Notes under the pieces: generated by a model
The model's input: only the letters and a program-made list of their open reading frames with translations
The model's database searches: none
What the model was told of the DNA's origin: nothing
DNA from: Tuwongella immobilis
GTDB lineage: Bacteria > Planctomycetota > Planctomycetia > Gemmatales > Gemmataceae
DNA: 64,000 nt
Assembly (NCBI RefSeq): GCF_901538355.1
Contig: NZ_LR593887.1
Span: 3,510,920-3,574,919, forward strand
Direction of reading: 5' to 3'
Position numbers and translations under genes: made by a program
In this document: positions 7,969-17,006 of the stretch, piece after piece
Layout: every line of letters begins with the position of its first letter
Position numbering within the stretch: position 1 is the stretch's first letter

Positions 7969-8443
7969 AATCAATCCCAAACTGGATCTGCTGCTGGATC
8001 GAACGATTCCCGTGCCACGCGAGTTGGTGTGGAAGGTATGGACCGAGCCGCAACATCTGATGCAGTGGTTCTGCCCGCGTCCCTGGAAAGTTTCGCACTG
8101 CGAAATGGAAGTCAAACCCGGTGGGATTTTCCACACCACCATGCAATCTCCCGAAGGACAGGAATTTCCGTCGACGGGCTGTTTTCTGGAGGCAATCCCC
8201 TGCGAACGGCTCGCCTTTACTTCGGTGTTGTTGCCCGGTTTCCGGCCAGCTCCCGTGGAAGGATTGCAGTTTTCGGTGGTCTTGACGCTCACGACAATCG
8301 ACGGCGGCACCCGCTATCGTGCCCATGTGTTACACCCGGATGAAGCCAGCCGAGAGCAGCATGAAGCGATGGGATTCCATCATGGCTGGAACGCCGCGTT
8401 GGATCAACTGATCGAATTCGCCCAATCGCTTGGCGCAGCGTAA
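7952..8443 (+). CDS. SRPBCC (AHSA1-like) domain protein
   Basis: This 163-residue protein has the START/Bet v1-like fold of the AHSA1 family, a hydrophobic cavity for small ligands. Recognisable segments are DRTIPVPRELVWKVWTEPQ at the N-terminus, the MQWFCPRPW block, EVKPGGIFHTTM, and the C-terminal MGFHHGWNAALDQL helix. The start is taken as GTG at 7952, which follows AAAGGAA and gives the family N-terminus. Overlap with the ArsR gene makes a two-gene unit in which the repressor probably controls the SRPBCC gene. The ligand is unknown. Confidence 0.9.
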   Translation: MNQTPEINPKLDLLLDRTIPVPRELVWKVWTEPQHLMQWFCPRPWKVSHCEMEVKPGGIFHTTMQSPEGQEFPSTGCFLEAIPCERLAFTSVLLPGFRPAPVEGLQFSVVLTLTTIDGGTRYRAHVLHPDEASREQHEAMGFHHGWNAALDQLIEFAQSLGAA

Positions 8444-8471
8444 TTCGCGGCCTGGAATCGATCCGCAAGAG

Positions 8472-8500
8472 TTGCCCGCTTTCGGGCATGAGGATACAAT
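8472..8500 (+). promoter_or_regulatory. Putative promoter for alpha/beta hydrolase
   Basis: TTGCCC (8472-8477) and TACAAT (8495-8500) are separated by 17 bases. The -35 overlaps a small hairpin, TGCCCG-CTTT-CGGGCA (8473-8488), which could act as the end of the upstream SRPBCC transcript. The leader to the hydrolase ATG would be about 87 bases. Confidence 0.4.
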
Positions 8501-8593
8501 CGAATCGGCTTGCAACGACTCGGCATCCGATGCGTCGGCTTGGCGATGTCGGTTGCAACCGTTCGATGGATTCTCCTTCTCGAGGCGCGACCC

Positions 8594-9409
8594 ATGTCGG
8601 CATTGCAAACGGAACACGGCATTCTGGCGTATCACGATGTCGGCAACGGCCCAGTTCTCGTCCTGCTCCATCCCTTCCCGTTTGACCATCTCATCTGGCA
8701 GCCGCAATGGGAGGGATTGTGCCAAATCGCGCGAATCATCACCCCCGATTTTCGCGGATTCGGCGGATCGTCGGCGTTTCCCAGTCAACCAACCATCGAC
8801 CAACTCGCGGATGATGTCGCGACGCTGCTCGATGGCTTGCAGATTTCCGGCCCGGTGGTGGTGGGCGGCTGTTCGATGGGTGGCTACGTTTCGCTCGCGT
8901 TCGCCCGGCGGCATGCGCAACGTCTGCGAGCATTGATTCTGATTGATACGAAAGCCGAAGCCGATTCCGACGAAGCGAAACAGAAGCGCGAAGCGACGCT
9001 CCGGATGCTTGAATCGGGAACCGCGTCGGATTTGGTCGAGCAAATGCTGCCGAATCTCGTGAGTGCGACCACCCGCGAGACACAACCGGGGATCATCGAA
9101 CGCATTCGCGGAATCGGCGGCGGTCAGCATCCGGCAGGAATCGCAGATGGTGTGCGTGCCCTGCGTGATCGCATCGATTCCACCCCGTCGCTGGGCCAAA
9201 TCACGGTGCCAACGCTGGTTGTTGTCGGGTCAGAAGATGCCATCACACCGCCAGCGAATGCGGAGAAACTCGCAGCCGGAATTCCCAATGCAACGCTCAT
9301 GACTATCCCGAAGGTCGGCCATTTGTCGCATTTGGAAAATCCCGCTGCGTTCAACGCGATTGTCGCCGATTTCTTGCAATCGGTCACGGGAGCATCGGCG
9401 GGGGCATGA
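8594..9409 (+). CDS. Alpha/beta-fold hydrolase
   Basis: This is a 271-residue cytoplasmic alpha/beta hydrolase. The catalytic serine lies in GGCSMGG near residue 97, the acid is probably in GSEDAITPP, and the histidine is in KVGHLSHLE near the C-terminus. The oxyanion-hole HPFPFD segment is present near residue 28. The frame is open further upstream to 8510, but the ATG at 8594 gives the family N-terminus (a beta strand followed by YHDVGNGPVLVLLH). The substrate is unknown; the closest named groups are the 3-oxoadipate enol-lactonase and BioH-like esterases. Its last 26 bases overlap the convergent cysteine hydrolase gene. Confidence 0.88.
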   Translation: MSALQTEHGILAYHDVGNGPVLVLLHPFPFDHLIWQPQWEGLCQIARIITPDFRGFGGSSAFPSQPTIDQLADDVATLLDGLQISGPVVVGGCSMGGYVSLAFARRHAQRLRALILIDTKAEADSDEAKQKREATLRMLESGTASDLVEQMLPNLVSATTRETQPGIIERIRGIGGGQHPAGIADGVRALRDRIDSTPSLGQITVPTLVVVGSEDAITPPANAEKLAAGIPNATLMTIPKVGHLSHLENPAAFNAIVADFLQSVTGASAGA

Positions 9410-10427
9410 TCGGACCAGCGCTTCCCGGAATCGTCTCGAGAAAATCATTCGAGAGGACCGTTGGGCACCAGTAGCGTTCGATATGTTCAATGATCATTTC
9501 CGTTCCGCGGGCGTGGCTGACATATGGCTTCTCCCGCGGATCGACCATGGCGTCCGTCAAGTCGCGCACCAGTACCACGTTCATGCCCAGTCGCGTCATC
9601 TGGCGAATTCCGAAGGATCGCCCCAAGATGCACATATTCGTATGCACCCCCATGATGGCGATATTCCTGATGCCATTCGCCCGGCAGAACGAATAAATTT
9701 CTTCGCCGGAATCGCTGACTCCATCATATCCTGCGATGTCCAATCCCGGATGCTGTCGGGAATAGCGTCGCACCACAGGGCCAAGCACGGGATCATCGCA
9801 CGCGCTTTTGCTCACATCGATCGGCAACGGCGGTTCGACTTTGGAATCCTCCGAACACCAGGCTTCAATCGGCACTGGTGGCGTTGCCCTGGGGGCCAAC
9901 TTCAGGCGATCTCGAAACGGGGTGCCCTCGTACATGGTCATCGTGCCGCTGGGGCAGTGAATAATCATCGCCCCGTGACTCCGAGCGGCGGAAAGGACCG
10001 CGTTCATCTTCGGGACCATGACGCGAATCCGCTGCGCCGCCATTTGGCAATAGATGTCGTCCCACATATCGCAGACCAAAATCGCCGTTTCCGACACTTT
10101 CCAGGGCGTCGATGCCGTTGATTTCGCCCAAAGACCCGCATCAGCCGCCGTTTGTCGCCGAGTCTTGAGCAGAAAATCGCCTGGCACCACCGGTCGGACG
10201 GGGGGAGCAGTCGCGGAGCGGGCATCCGGAGCAATCGACGGCACGGTCGGGCTGCCGGTGAGCATGGGCGGAATGGTCGTCTTTCCGTTCACATTTTGCG
10301 AGAATTTCCCGATGGCTGGCGTGGCGACTTTCCCCGGACTTTGCCCGGAGAGACTGGCAAACCCCACCACCACGATCATCCCGGCTCCAATTCCGCCAAG
10401 TAGAATTCGTTTGGATCGCATGCTCAT
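9384..10427 (-). CDS. Exported isochorismatase-like cysteine hydrolase
   Basis: This 347-residue protein begins with a hydrophobic signal or anchor helix at about residues 6-27, then a Pro/Ser/Thr-rich linker to about residue 85, then an isochorismatase-fold domain. The catalytic aspartate is in VCDMWDD, and the nucleophilic cysteine is in the VHTNMCILGR motif. Family relatives include nicotinamidase, N-carbamoylsarcosine amidase and isochorismatase, most of them cytosolic; an exported form is unusual. The ATG at 10427 follows a G-rich site and overlaps the stop of the upstream NUDIX gene as ATGA, implying coupled translation. The substrate is unknown. Confidence 0.88.
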   Translation of the reverse strand: MSMRSKRILLGGIGAGMIVVVGFASLSGQSPGKVATPAIGKFSQNVNGKTTIPPMLTGSPTVPSIAPDARSATAPPVRPVVPGDFLLKTRRQTAADAGLWAKSTASTPWKVSETAILVCDMWDDIYCQMAAQRIRVMVPKMNAVLSAARSHGAMIIHCPSGTMTMYEGTPFRDRLKLAPRATPPVPIEAWCSEDSKVEPPLPIDVSKSACDDPVLGPVVRRYSRQHPGLDIAGYDGVSDSGEEIYSFCRANGIRNIAIMGVHTNMCILGRSFGIRQMTRLGMNVVLVRDLTDAMVDPREKPYVSHARGTEMIIEHIERYWCPTVLSNDFLETIPGSAGPIMPPPMLP

Positions 10428-10945
10428 GCCCCCCAGTTGCCCGATTGAAATTGTTGCCACACCATCCAACCATCGGGACAGATGGGAGAGAATTCGCCCG
10501 ATTGGATTCCCGCTTGCAAGGCCGCCAGGGTGACGAATCGCCCCTGGGTCACTTCCTCGGGCTGAAACGCGAATGGCCCGTTGTGGATCACTCGGAACAC
10601 CTCGCCGAATACGACCGTTGCAGCGTCCGAATATCGCACGGAAAACAGGAACGTCGGTTCGATCGGCACGCCGAGTTCTTCGTGTCCTTCACGTCGAGCG
10701 GACTGGGCGAATGACTCCCCAGCTGCGGGAACTCCCCCGACGCAAACATCCCAGTAGCTTGGGAATACATCTTTGGTGGCAGTCCGCTGATGCACCAATA
10801 TTTCGCCACGATCGTTGAAGACCAGCAGATAGCAGCAGCGATGCGGCAGCCGATAGGTTCGCATGACGCGGCGGGTGGCCTGACCGATCACCCGGCCTGC
10901 TTCGTCGAGAATATCGACCAGTTCCTGCCCTGGATCACCGGCCAT
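10424..10945 (-). CDS. NUDIX hydrolase, YfcD-like
   Basis: This is a 173-residue NUDIX enzyme. The Nudix box matches GX5EX7REUXEEXGU in the segment that starts GVPAAGESF and ends with REGHEELGV, near the middle of the protein. The N-terminal ELVDILDEAGRVIG segment and the HRCCYLLVFNDRGEILVHQR block are typical of the YfcD/IPP-isomerase-like subgroup, which hydrolyses nucleoside diphosphate-linked compounds. The ATG at 10945 follows AAGGGGCGG; the frame extends upstream to 10972 without a better start. It is translationally coupled to the cysteine hydrolase gene. Confidence 0.9.
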   Translation of the reverse strand: MAGDPGQELVDILDEAGRVIGQATRRVMRTYRLPHRCCYLLVFNDRGEILVHQRTATKDVFPSYWDVCVGGVPAAGESFAQSARREGHEELGVPIEPTFLFSVRYSDAATVVFGEVFRVIHNGPFAFQPEEVTQGRFVTLAALQAGIQSGEFSPICPDGWMVWQQFQSGNWGA

Positions 10946-11054
10946 CGTCCGCCCCTTTTGACAAAATCGCAACCCGACTCTTGACCAACCGACGGTCAGC
11001 CTTCACGCTACCAAAGAGTGCCCTTTTCTGCACGAAGATTCGGAGAGTTCACGC

Positions 11055-12050
11055 ATGTCTGAAGACCGTCGCGGTTTCATTCGCAACTCGGCTGCCCTGA
11101 TCACCGGCGCAATCGCGGGCCAATCGCTGCTTCCCAACGCCGCTGCCGCGGATCCGGCCCCGGCGGCTGCGAATTCGGCACCGATTCGCAATCGCCTGGG
11201 GATTTCGACGTATTCGTTCTGGCAATTTCGCAACGCTGCTCTGCGTTCCGTGGGCGATTGCATCGAACGCGCTGCACGACTCGGCTTCGACGGGGTCGAA
11301 ATTCTGCATCGTCAAATGGAAGATGAATCGCCTGCCGCCCTGCAGAAACTCAAACGCTTGGCCTTCGTCAACGGCATCGATTTGATGGGCTTCTCGACCC
11401 ATCAAGGCTTCTTGTCACCCGATCCCGCGATTCGGCAAAAGAATATCGATCACACGATTCGCTGCATCGAAATGGCCTACGCGATGGGAATTCCGACCAT
11501 GCGCGTGAATACGGGAACGTGGGGCACCAGCAAGAATTTCGACGATTTGATGAAGAATCGCGGAATCGAGCCGCCGCAAAAGGGCTACACCGACGAGCAA
11601 GGTTTCGGCTGGGTGATCGATAGCTTCGGCCCGTGTCTGAAAGTCGCAGAAAAATGCGGCGTGCTGTTGGGATTGGAGAATCACTGGGGCTTGGGCCGCA
11701 CTCCGGAAGGGGTGCTGCGCGTCGTCGATGCCATTCGTTCGCCGTGGCTGCAAGTCACGCTCGATACCGGCAACTTCCTCGAAGATCCCTACGATCGATT
11801 GGCCCAACTCGCGCCGAAAGCCGTGTTAGTCCAAGCCAAAACGTATTACGGCGGCGGCCTGTGGTATCAACTCGATCTCGACTATCCGCGAATCGCCAAA
11901 ATGCTGCACAGCCATGGCTATCGCGGCTATGTTTCCTTGGAATTTGAAGGCAAAGAAGATCCGTTGACCGCCATTCCGAAGAGTCTGGCCCTGTTGCAAA
12001 AGTGCTTCCAAGGCCGCACCGATGTCACAGCACCCGACGGAACGCGATAA
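11055..12050 (+). CDS. Tat-exported sugar phosphate isomerase/epimerase-like TIM-barrel protein
   Basis: This 331-residue protein has a twin-arginine signal (DRRGFIRNSAALITG, residues 4-18) and an Ala-rich cleavage region near residue 32, followed by an AP-endonuclease-2/xylose-isomerase-like barrel. Metal-site residues of the family are visible as the glutamates in FDGVEILH and GLENHWG, the aspartate in LDTGNF, and the glutamate in SLEFEGKED. Folded export by Tat suits a metalloenzyme loaded in the cytoplasm. Such exported barrels are common in planctomycetes, and some act on 3-keto sugars or polyols. The substrate here is unknown. The SGNH gene follows 48 bases downstream. Confidence 0.88.
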   Translation: MSEDRRGFIRNSAALITGAIAGQSLLPNAAAADPAPAAANSAPIRNRLGISTYSFWQFRNAALRSVGDCIERAARLGFDGVEILHRQMEDESPAALQKLKRLAFVNGIDLMGFSTHQGFLSPDPAIRQKNIDHTIRCIEMAYAMGIPTMRVNTGTWGTSKNFDDLMKNRGIEPPQKGYTDEQGFGWVIDSFGPCLKVAEKCGVLLGLENHWGLGRTPEGVLRVVDAIRSPWLQVTLDTGNFLEDPYDRLAQLAPKAVLVQAKTYYGGGLWYQLDLDYPRIAKMLHSHGYRGYVSLEFEGKEDPLTAIPKSLALLQKCFQGRTDVTAPDGTR

Positions 12051-12098
12051 TCCGCTCGATTCGACTGCCCTGCTCCACTCTCGCCAAGGATTTACCGC

Positions 12099-13367
12099 AT
12101 GAATCGTGTCGTTCCTCTCCTGGCCGGGTTGTTGCTCCTGAGCAGCCCGGCGATGTTGCGCTCCCAATCCCCCGACAAACTCCCGCTCCCGAAATCGGGC
12201 ACCATCCTCTTTTTGGGCGATAGCAACACCTTCGCGGGTGGGTATGTGATCGCATTGGATGCGTATCTCAAGACGCGATTTCCTGACCGAGATTGGACGC
12301 TCATCAACCTCGGACTCCCGAGCGAAACCATCAGCGGATTATCCGAAGAAGATCATCCCTACCCGCGGCCCAATGTCCAAGATCGAATCGATGCCGCGTT
12401 GACGAAAACCAAACCCGCGATGGTCTGCATCGCCTACGGAATGAACGACGGCATTTACGCCCCGTTCGACTCGATGCGGCTGAAGCAATATCAAGCCGGA
12501 GTGGCAACCGCGATCCGCAAATCACGCGCCGTTGGTGCGTCGGTCATGCTGCTCACGCCGGATCCGTTTGATCCGATTCCCGTGAGCGCTCGCACGCAAC
12601 CGATTACGGGCAAACGGTTTTCGTATATTCACCCATTTCATGATTATGATTCCGTCTTGGCGAACTATGCCCAATGGCTGGTGACCCAACGAGCCGAAAA
12701 TCTCCCCGTCGCCGATGCCCATACGACAATCACCCGCTATTTGGCGATGGCACGCAAAGACGATCCCAAGACGGTGCTTTCCGGCGATGGTATCCACCCG
12801 AATGCGACGGGACATTGGCTGGTGGCGCATAGCATTCTCACCGAATGGAATGCCCCGCGCGAAGTCGATGATCTCACGATTCGATTCTCGGAAGAGAAAG
12901 CACCCGCGAACGGAATTCGGCGACTATCCACGACCGTGAAGTTGCCCATGCCAATTGATCCGGCCTGGGATCGTCGTTTGAAATCGAGCGAATTCGATCC
13001 GCAACAGTGGAATGCGCAAATTCTCCGCATTCGTGGCATTGAGGGTGGCCGATATGCACTGCGGGAAACCAACGGCAAAATGCTCGGCGAATTCTCGCAC
13101 GAAGTCTTGGCGAAAGGCATCGATTTAAGCCAAATTCCTGCCCTATCCACCAATGTCGATGCGCAGGAAGTGCTGCGATTGCTGAAATCGATCCATCAAA
13201 CGCGCGACCTTGCGTGGCTCACCGATGTCGGCCATCGTCGTCCGGATACGCCCAAGGGAATTCCGCTGGCCGATGCCCTGGCGAAGGTCAAACCGATGGA
13301 GGAAACGGTGCGGAAACTCACCGCTCCCCGCCAACTCCAACTCGATCTCGAACGGATCGGCGATTGA
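12099..13367 (+). CDS. Exported SGNH/GDSL hydrolase
   Basis: This 422-residue protein has a signal peptide at about residues 1-22. The SGNH blocks are visible: FLGDSNTF (nucleophile serine, near residue 42), the GLPSE glycine region, YGMND (block III, near residue 113), and GDGIHPNATGH (block V with Asp and His, near residue 232). Residues after about 255 form an additional region without a recognised domain. It may deacetylate sugars or esters outside the cytoplasm. The ATG at 12099 follows AAGGA. It is probably cotranscribed with the Tat-exported barrel protein and converges on a sialidase gene. Confidence 0.9.
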   Translation: MNRVVPLLAGLLLLSSPAMLRSQSPDKLPLPKSGTILFLGDSNTFAGGYVIALDAYLKTRFPDRDWTLINLGLPSETISGLSEEDHPYPRPNVQDRIDAALTKTKPAMVCIAYGMNDGIYAPFDSMRLKQYQAGVATAIRKSRAVGASVMLLTPDPFDPIPVSARTQPITGKRFSYIHPFHDYDSVLANYAQWLVTQRAENLPVADAHTTITRYLAMARKDDPKTVLSGDGIHPNATGHWLVAHSILTEWNAPREVDDLTIRFSEEKAPANGIRRLSTTVKLPMPIDPAWDRRLKSSEFDPQQWNAQILRIRGIEGGRYALRETNGKMLGEFSHEVLAKGIDLSQIPALSTNVDAQEVLRLLKSIHQTRDLAWLTDVGHRRPDTPKGIPLADALAKVKPMEETVRKLTAPRQLQLDLERIGD

Positions 13368-13385
13368 GCCGAATGCGTCAAACTC

Positions 13386-13422
13386 CCGCCGGGATTCCGA
13401 CTCTAACTCGTTCTCCCGGCGG
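13386..13422. terminator. Hairpin between convergent genes
   Basis: CCGCCGGGA (13386-13394) and TCCCGGCGG (13414-13422) pair perfectly around a 19-base loop, in the 63-base gap between the converging SGNH and sialidase genes. No T-run is present on either strand, so bidirectional termination is inferred from position and stem strength only. Confidence 0.4.
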
Positions 13423-13430
13423 CGGTTGCA

Positions 13431-14594
13431 TCAGGGGTTCGCTTTCGGCAATGGCTTCACCTCGGGGGCTGATTCTCCCCGATCGCCCGCGATCAACCAA
13501 GCGCGATCGAATTGAGCAAAATCGATTCGTTCATACGGCGATTTCAGCCCGGCCTCGTACAGGCAGCCGATGGTGCCATCCGGCAAACTCACGAGACAGG
13601 AATACGCCGCCGGGCCGGGATAAAGCACTCGAGAATGCTTCCAAGTTTCGGCTTCATCCACGCTGGCTCGAATCGTCATTTGTTCGCGCTTCGTCTTCGA
13701 CGCCGGATTGCTGAATACGATCCAATCCGGTTGCCGATTCGCCGCCCCGGAGATGCGACGGATACTCGCCTGACAGATTGGCTCGGTGAGGGTTTCATCG
13801 AATCGAATTGGTCCCCAAGTCAACCCGCCATCCGTACTGCGACTCACCGCCCGACACGGGTGCGACCGCTCGTAATTGCGCATGTTCAACAGCAACGATT
13901 GATCCGACAATGCCACCACTTCGCACTCATTGCATTTCGGCCCCACCGGCGTGCTGCGCTTCCACGTCACGCCCGCATCGTCGCTGACAATCACATGCGA
14001 ATGCATCGTTTTCTTCCCGGCAACAATGTGATCGCACGGCACCACCCAGCGACCACTTGCCAGCACAATTCCCGCCCCCGGCCCCGTCGCGTACCACGTC
14101 CAATCGGGCGATTTCACTTGCGAGGTGATTTCACGCGGTTTGCTCCACGTTGCTCCCTCATCCGCACTCGTCAGAATCCACACCGTCCGAGTCCCCTTCG
14201 AGGTGCCGTTGACAATCGCCTTTTCGCTGTCGCTGCCCCGGTTGTGCGTCAGCAGCAGGTGAATCATCCCCGTCTTCGGATCGATGATGGGACAGGGATT
14301 GCCGCAAGTGTTGTCGCCATCGTCCCAGACCACCGTCAGAGGGGCGAAGTTTTTGCCGTCTTGACTGCGCTTCAACACCAAATCGATATTCCCGGCGTCG
14401 CCCAAGCCGGACTTGCGCCCCTCTGCAAAGGCGAGGATCGTGCCCTTGGGGGTGACCACCACCGACGGGATGCGAAACGCGGCATAGCCATCCTGCTTGG
14501 CGGCAAAGACGGTCACTTGGCGGAGCGACTCCGCCGAGATGGGGCGGGTCATCAGCAGTGTCAGAATTCCGATCAGCCCGATGCGAATGCGCAT
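13431..14594 (-). CDS. Exported sialidase-like (BNR repeat) glycosidase
   Basis: This is a 387-residue six-bladed propeller protein with a signal peptide (about residues 1-21). The FRIPSV motif carrying the first catalytic arginine is near residue 41, followed by the AFAEGR segment and the aspartate-bearing [11 protein letters not shown] region. Asp-box repeats appear as [16 protein letters not shown] and STDGGLTW. The C-terminal half holds the segment [15 protein letters not shown] with the catalytic glutamate region. GH33 sialidases release sialic acids from glycans; some propeller relatives act on other sugars, so the substrate is not certain. The ATG at 14594 follows GGAGGGG. It is divergent from the ethanolamine operon, with back-to-back promoters. 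Confidence 0.88.
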   Translation of the reverse strand: MRIRIGLIGILTLLMTRPISAESLRQVTVFAAKQDGYAAFRIPSVVVTPKGTILAFAEGRKSGLGDAGNIDLVLKRSQDGKNFAPLTVVWDDGDNTCGNPCPIIDPKTGMIHLLLTHNRGSDSEKAIVNGTSKGTRTVWILTSADEGATWSKPREITSQVKSPDWTWYATGPGAGIVLASGRWVVPCDHIVAGKKTMHSHVIVSDDAGVTWKRSTPVGPKCNECEVVALSDQSLLLNMRNYERSHPCRAVSRSTDGGLTWGPIRFDETLTEPICQASIRRISGAANRQPDWIVFSNPASKTKREQMTIRASVDEAETWKHSRVLYPGPAAYSCLVSLPDGTIGCLYEAGLKSPYERIDFAQFDRAWLIAGDRGESAPEVKPLPKANP

Positions 14595-14624
14595 GGTTCC
14601 CCTCCGAAATCGTGTGATCGCCCC

Positions 14625-14653
14625 AGAATACCCGCACGATGAGCGAGAACCAA
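14625..14653 (-). promoter_or_regulatory. Putative sialidase promoter
   Basis: Reading leftward, TTGGTT (14653-14648) and TATTCT (14630-14625) are 17 bases apart. The leader to the sialidase ATG would be about 24 bases and contains GGAGGGG. Its -35 lies only 3 bases from the -35 of the divergent eutB promoter. Confidence 0.5.
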
Positions 14654-14656
14654 CCC

Positions 14657-14685
14657 TTGCCAGCGGAATTCGTTCGCGGTACTCT
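14657..14685 (+). promoter_or_regulatory. Putative eut operon promoter
   Basis: TTGCCA (14657-14662) and TACTCT (14680-14685) are 17 bases apart. Transcription would begin near 14692, which leaves a leader of about 25 bases with AGGAG at 14704-14708 before the ATG at 14717. This supports 14717, not 14639, as the eutB start. Confidence 0.5.
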
Positions 14686-14716
14686 GGCAGTGCGACCTCT
14701 CCCAGGAGTCGAGCGA

Positions 14717-16135
14717 ATGACCTACCAAACGCAACTGCGTGGCGAATGCTTTTCGTTTTCCACGCTCGCAGACGTGTTTGCCAAAGCGAACGAAGTCAAA
14801 TCCGGGGACGAGCTTGCCGGCATCGCCGCGCGATCCGATCGCGAACGGATCGCCGCCAAATGGGTGTTGGCCGATCTGCCCCTCGCTCACATTGTCGACA
14901 ATCCGCTGATCCCACCCGAAATCGACGCCGTTTCCCGACTCATCCTGGATCAACACGATTCCGCAACATTCCGCGAATTCCGGCACTGGCCCGTCGGCCA
15001 ATTCCGCGAATGGCTGCTGGATGACCGCACCACCGGCGCGCAAATCCGCGCAATTTCCCAGGCGATTACGCCGGAAATCGCCGCCGCCGTCGCCAAGCTG
15101 ATGAGCAACAAGGATCTGATTGTCGCCGCCAGCAAGATTCGCGTGATCACACGCTGTCGCAACACACTCGGCCAAGCGGGAGTCCTCGGCGTTCGCGTGC
15201 AGCCGAATCACCCGGCAGATGATCCATCCGGCATTCTGTTCGCGGCGGTTGAAGGGCTGCTCTACGGTTGTGGCGACGCGGTGATTGGCGTCAATCCCGC
15301 GACCGAATCCGTCGATACCGTCGCAGCGATTCTGCACACGCTGGATCGACTCATCACAACCAGCGGTGCCCCGACGCAAGCGTGTTGTCTGGCCCACATT
15401 ACGACACAACTCGCCGCCATGGAACGCGGCGCTCCTGTGGATCTGCTCTTTCAGTCGGTCGCAGGCACGGAAGCGGCTAATTCATCGTTCGGAATCTCGC
15501 TCGATCTCCTTCGTGAAGGTCAGCAGCGCGTGTTGGAGCATCATGCCGCACGCCCCGTTTCGTGGGTCGGAATGCAGGCGATGTACTTTGAGACCGGCCA
15601 AGGTTCGGCCCTCTCCGCCGAGGCGCATCACGGCGTCGATCAACTCACGCTCGAAGCCCGCGCCTATGGTGTCGCCCGCGCCTTCGATCCGTTCTTGGTC
15701 AATACCGTGGTCGGATTCATCGGCCCGGAATATCTCGCCAACGAACGTCAGATTCTGCGTGCCGGATTGGAAGATCACTTCATGGGCAAGTTGCTTGGGC
15801 TGCCTATGGGGTGTGATGTCTGTTACACCAATCATGTGGATGCGGATCAGAATTCCGCCGATTTATTGCTCACGCTGCTGACTGCGGCGGGCTGCAACTA
15901 CTTTATGGGTGTGCCATGCGCAGATGATGTCATGCTCAATTATCAATCGACGAGTTATCACGATGTCGCCAGCATGCGCCGACTCTTTGGATTGGCACCC
16001 GCCCCGGAGTTTGCACACTGGCTGGAATCGATGGGGATTTTCCGAAACGGCCAACTCGCCTCACGCGATCGGGAATCGACGCACCCCTTGCATCAATCGA
16101 TTCGCGGGATGCTCGAATCGGTGACGACCGATTAA
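14717..16135 (+). CDS. eutB: Ethanolamine ammonia-lyase large (alpha) subunit
   Basis: EutB is the catalytic subunit of the adenosylcobalamin-dependent lyase that converts ethanolamine to acetaldehyde and ammonia. The 472-residue product matches the family from its first residues (MTYQTQL, then [17 protein letters not shown]). Other hallmarks are [20 protein letters not shown], the [15 protein letters not shown] block, [11 protein letters not shown], and the [17 protein letters not shown] region that forms the active site. The frame is open up to an ATG at 14639, but that would cover the promoter, while 14717 has AGGAG eight bases upstream. eutC follows 16 bases downstream. Confidence 0.95.
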   Translation: MTYQTQLRGECFSFSTLADVFAKANEVKSGDELAGIAARSDRERIAAKWVLADLPLAHIVDNPLIPPEIDAVSRLILDQHDSATFREFRHWPVGQFREWLLDDRTTGAQIRAISQAITPEIAAAVAKLMSNKDLIVAASKIRVITRCRNTLGQAGVLGVRVQPNHPADDPSGILFAAVEGLLYGCGDAVIGVNPATESVDTVAAILHTLDRLITTSGAPTQACCLAHITTQLAAMERGAPVDLLFQSVAGTEAANSSFGISLDLLREGQQRVLEHHAARPVSWVGMQAMYFETGQGSALSAEAHHGVDQLTLEARAYGVARAFDPFLVNTVVGFIGPEYLANERQILRAGLEDHFMGKLLGLPMGCDVCYTNHVDADQNSADLLLTLLTAAGCNYFMGVPCADDVMLNYQSTSYHDVASMRRLFGLAPAPEFAHWLESMGIFRNGQLASRDRESTHPLHQSIRGMLESVTTD

Positions 16136-16151
16136 CGCAGAAAGGCCGACG

Positions 16152-17006
16152 ATGTCGAATCCTCCCGAATCCGCCGCAAACCAGCCCGAGCCAGCGGCGT
16201 CTGTGCATTCCGCGTCGCCCATGGTGCCGAATCCTGCACATTCCGAAGGCGATGCTGCGCTGCAAGCGCTCCAGCAAACCGTGGCGGCAGTCACCCCCGC
16301 GCGGCTGCTCGTGGGTCGAGTCGGCGAATCGTATCGGACGCAGACGCTGTTGCAGTTGCGGGCCGATCACGCGGCGGCGACCGATGCCGTGCATGCGCCG
16401 CTGGCACTGTCGGAGTCATGGCTGCGCGAGTACAAGTTTCTCGTCGTGCAATCGCGGGCTGAAGATCGTCGCCGCTATCTGCTGCGCCCCGATCTCGGAC
16501 GACAACTCTCGGCAGAAAGTCAATCCATCCTCCGCGAATCTGGCCACCTCGAATGCGATGTGCAACTCATCGCCGGGGATGGACTCTCCGCCACCGCCGT
16601 GCAAAACCAGTTGCCGACACTCTTTCCGATGGTGTGGAACCAACTGCGTGACCAAGGTTTGCGATTGGGACGACCGATTCTCGTGCAGCATTGTCGAGTC
16701 GGGATTCTCAACGCCATCGGCGAGATTCTCCGCCCGAAAGTCGCTGTGCTGTTCATTGGCGAACGCCCCGGCTTGGCCACCGCGGAAAGTCTGTCCGCAT
16801 ATTTGGCCTATTCCCCGCAGCCCGGCCATACCGATGCGAACCGCAATCTGATCTCGAATATCCACGATCGCGGTGTTCCCGTTGCCGATGCGGCTCCCCG
16901 GATTCTCGCTCTGATTCGCGCGATGTTGGCACAACGAATCAGCGGCCCTGCCATCAAAGAATCGCTGCCAGGTATCCTCCCTCCTTATTCGGAATCACCG
17001 GAATGA
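16152..17006 (+). CDS. eutC: Ethanolamine ammonia-lyase small (beta) subunit
   Basis: EutC pairs with EutB and supplies part of the B12-binding surface. The product is 284 residues. After a Pro/Ala-rich N-terminal extension of about 40 residues, it shows family segments TPARLLVGRVGESY, LQLRADHAAATDAVH, QHCRVGILNAIGE, and VLFIGERPGLATAESLSAYLAY. The ATG follows AAAGG. The stop overlaps the start of the permease gene as ATGA, so lyase and transporter are translationally linked. Confidence 0.95.
   Translation: MSNPPESAANQPEPAASVHSASPMVPNPAHSEGDAALQALQQTVAAVTPARLLVGRVGESYRTQTLLQLRADHAAATDAVHAPLALSESWLREYKFLVVQSRAEDRRRYLLRPDLGRQLSAESQSILRESGHLECDVQLIAGDGLSATAVQNQLPTLFPMVWNQLRDQGLRLGRPILVQHCRVGILNAIGEILRPKVAVLFIGERPGLATAESLSAYLAYSPQPGHTDANRNLISNIHDRGVPVADAAPRILALIRAMLAQRISGPAIKESLPGILPPYSESPE

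Noticed and set aside
14639-14716. Upstream ATG for eutB at 14639
   Set aside because: It lacks a ribosome site, would cover the likely promoter, and adds 26 residues not seen in EutB proteins.
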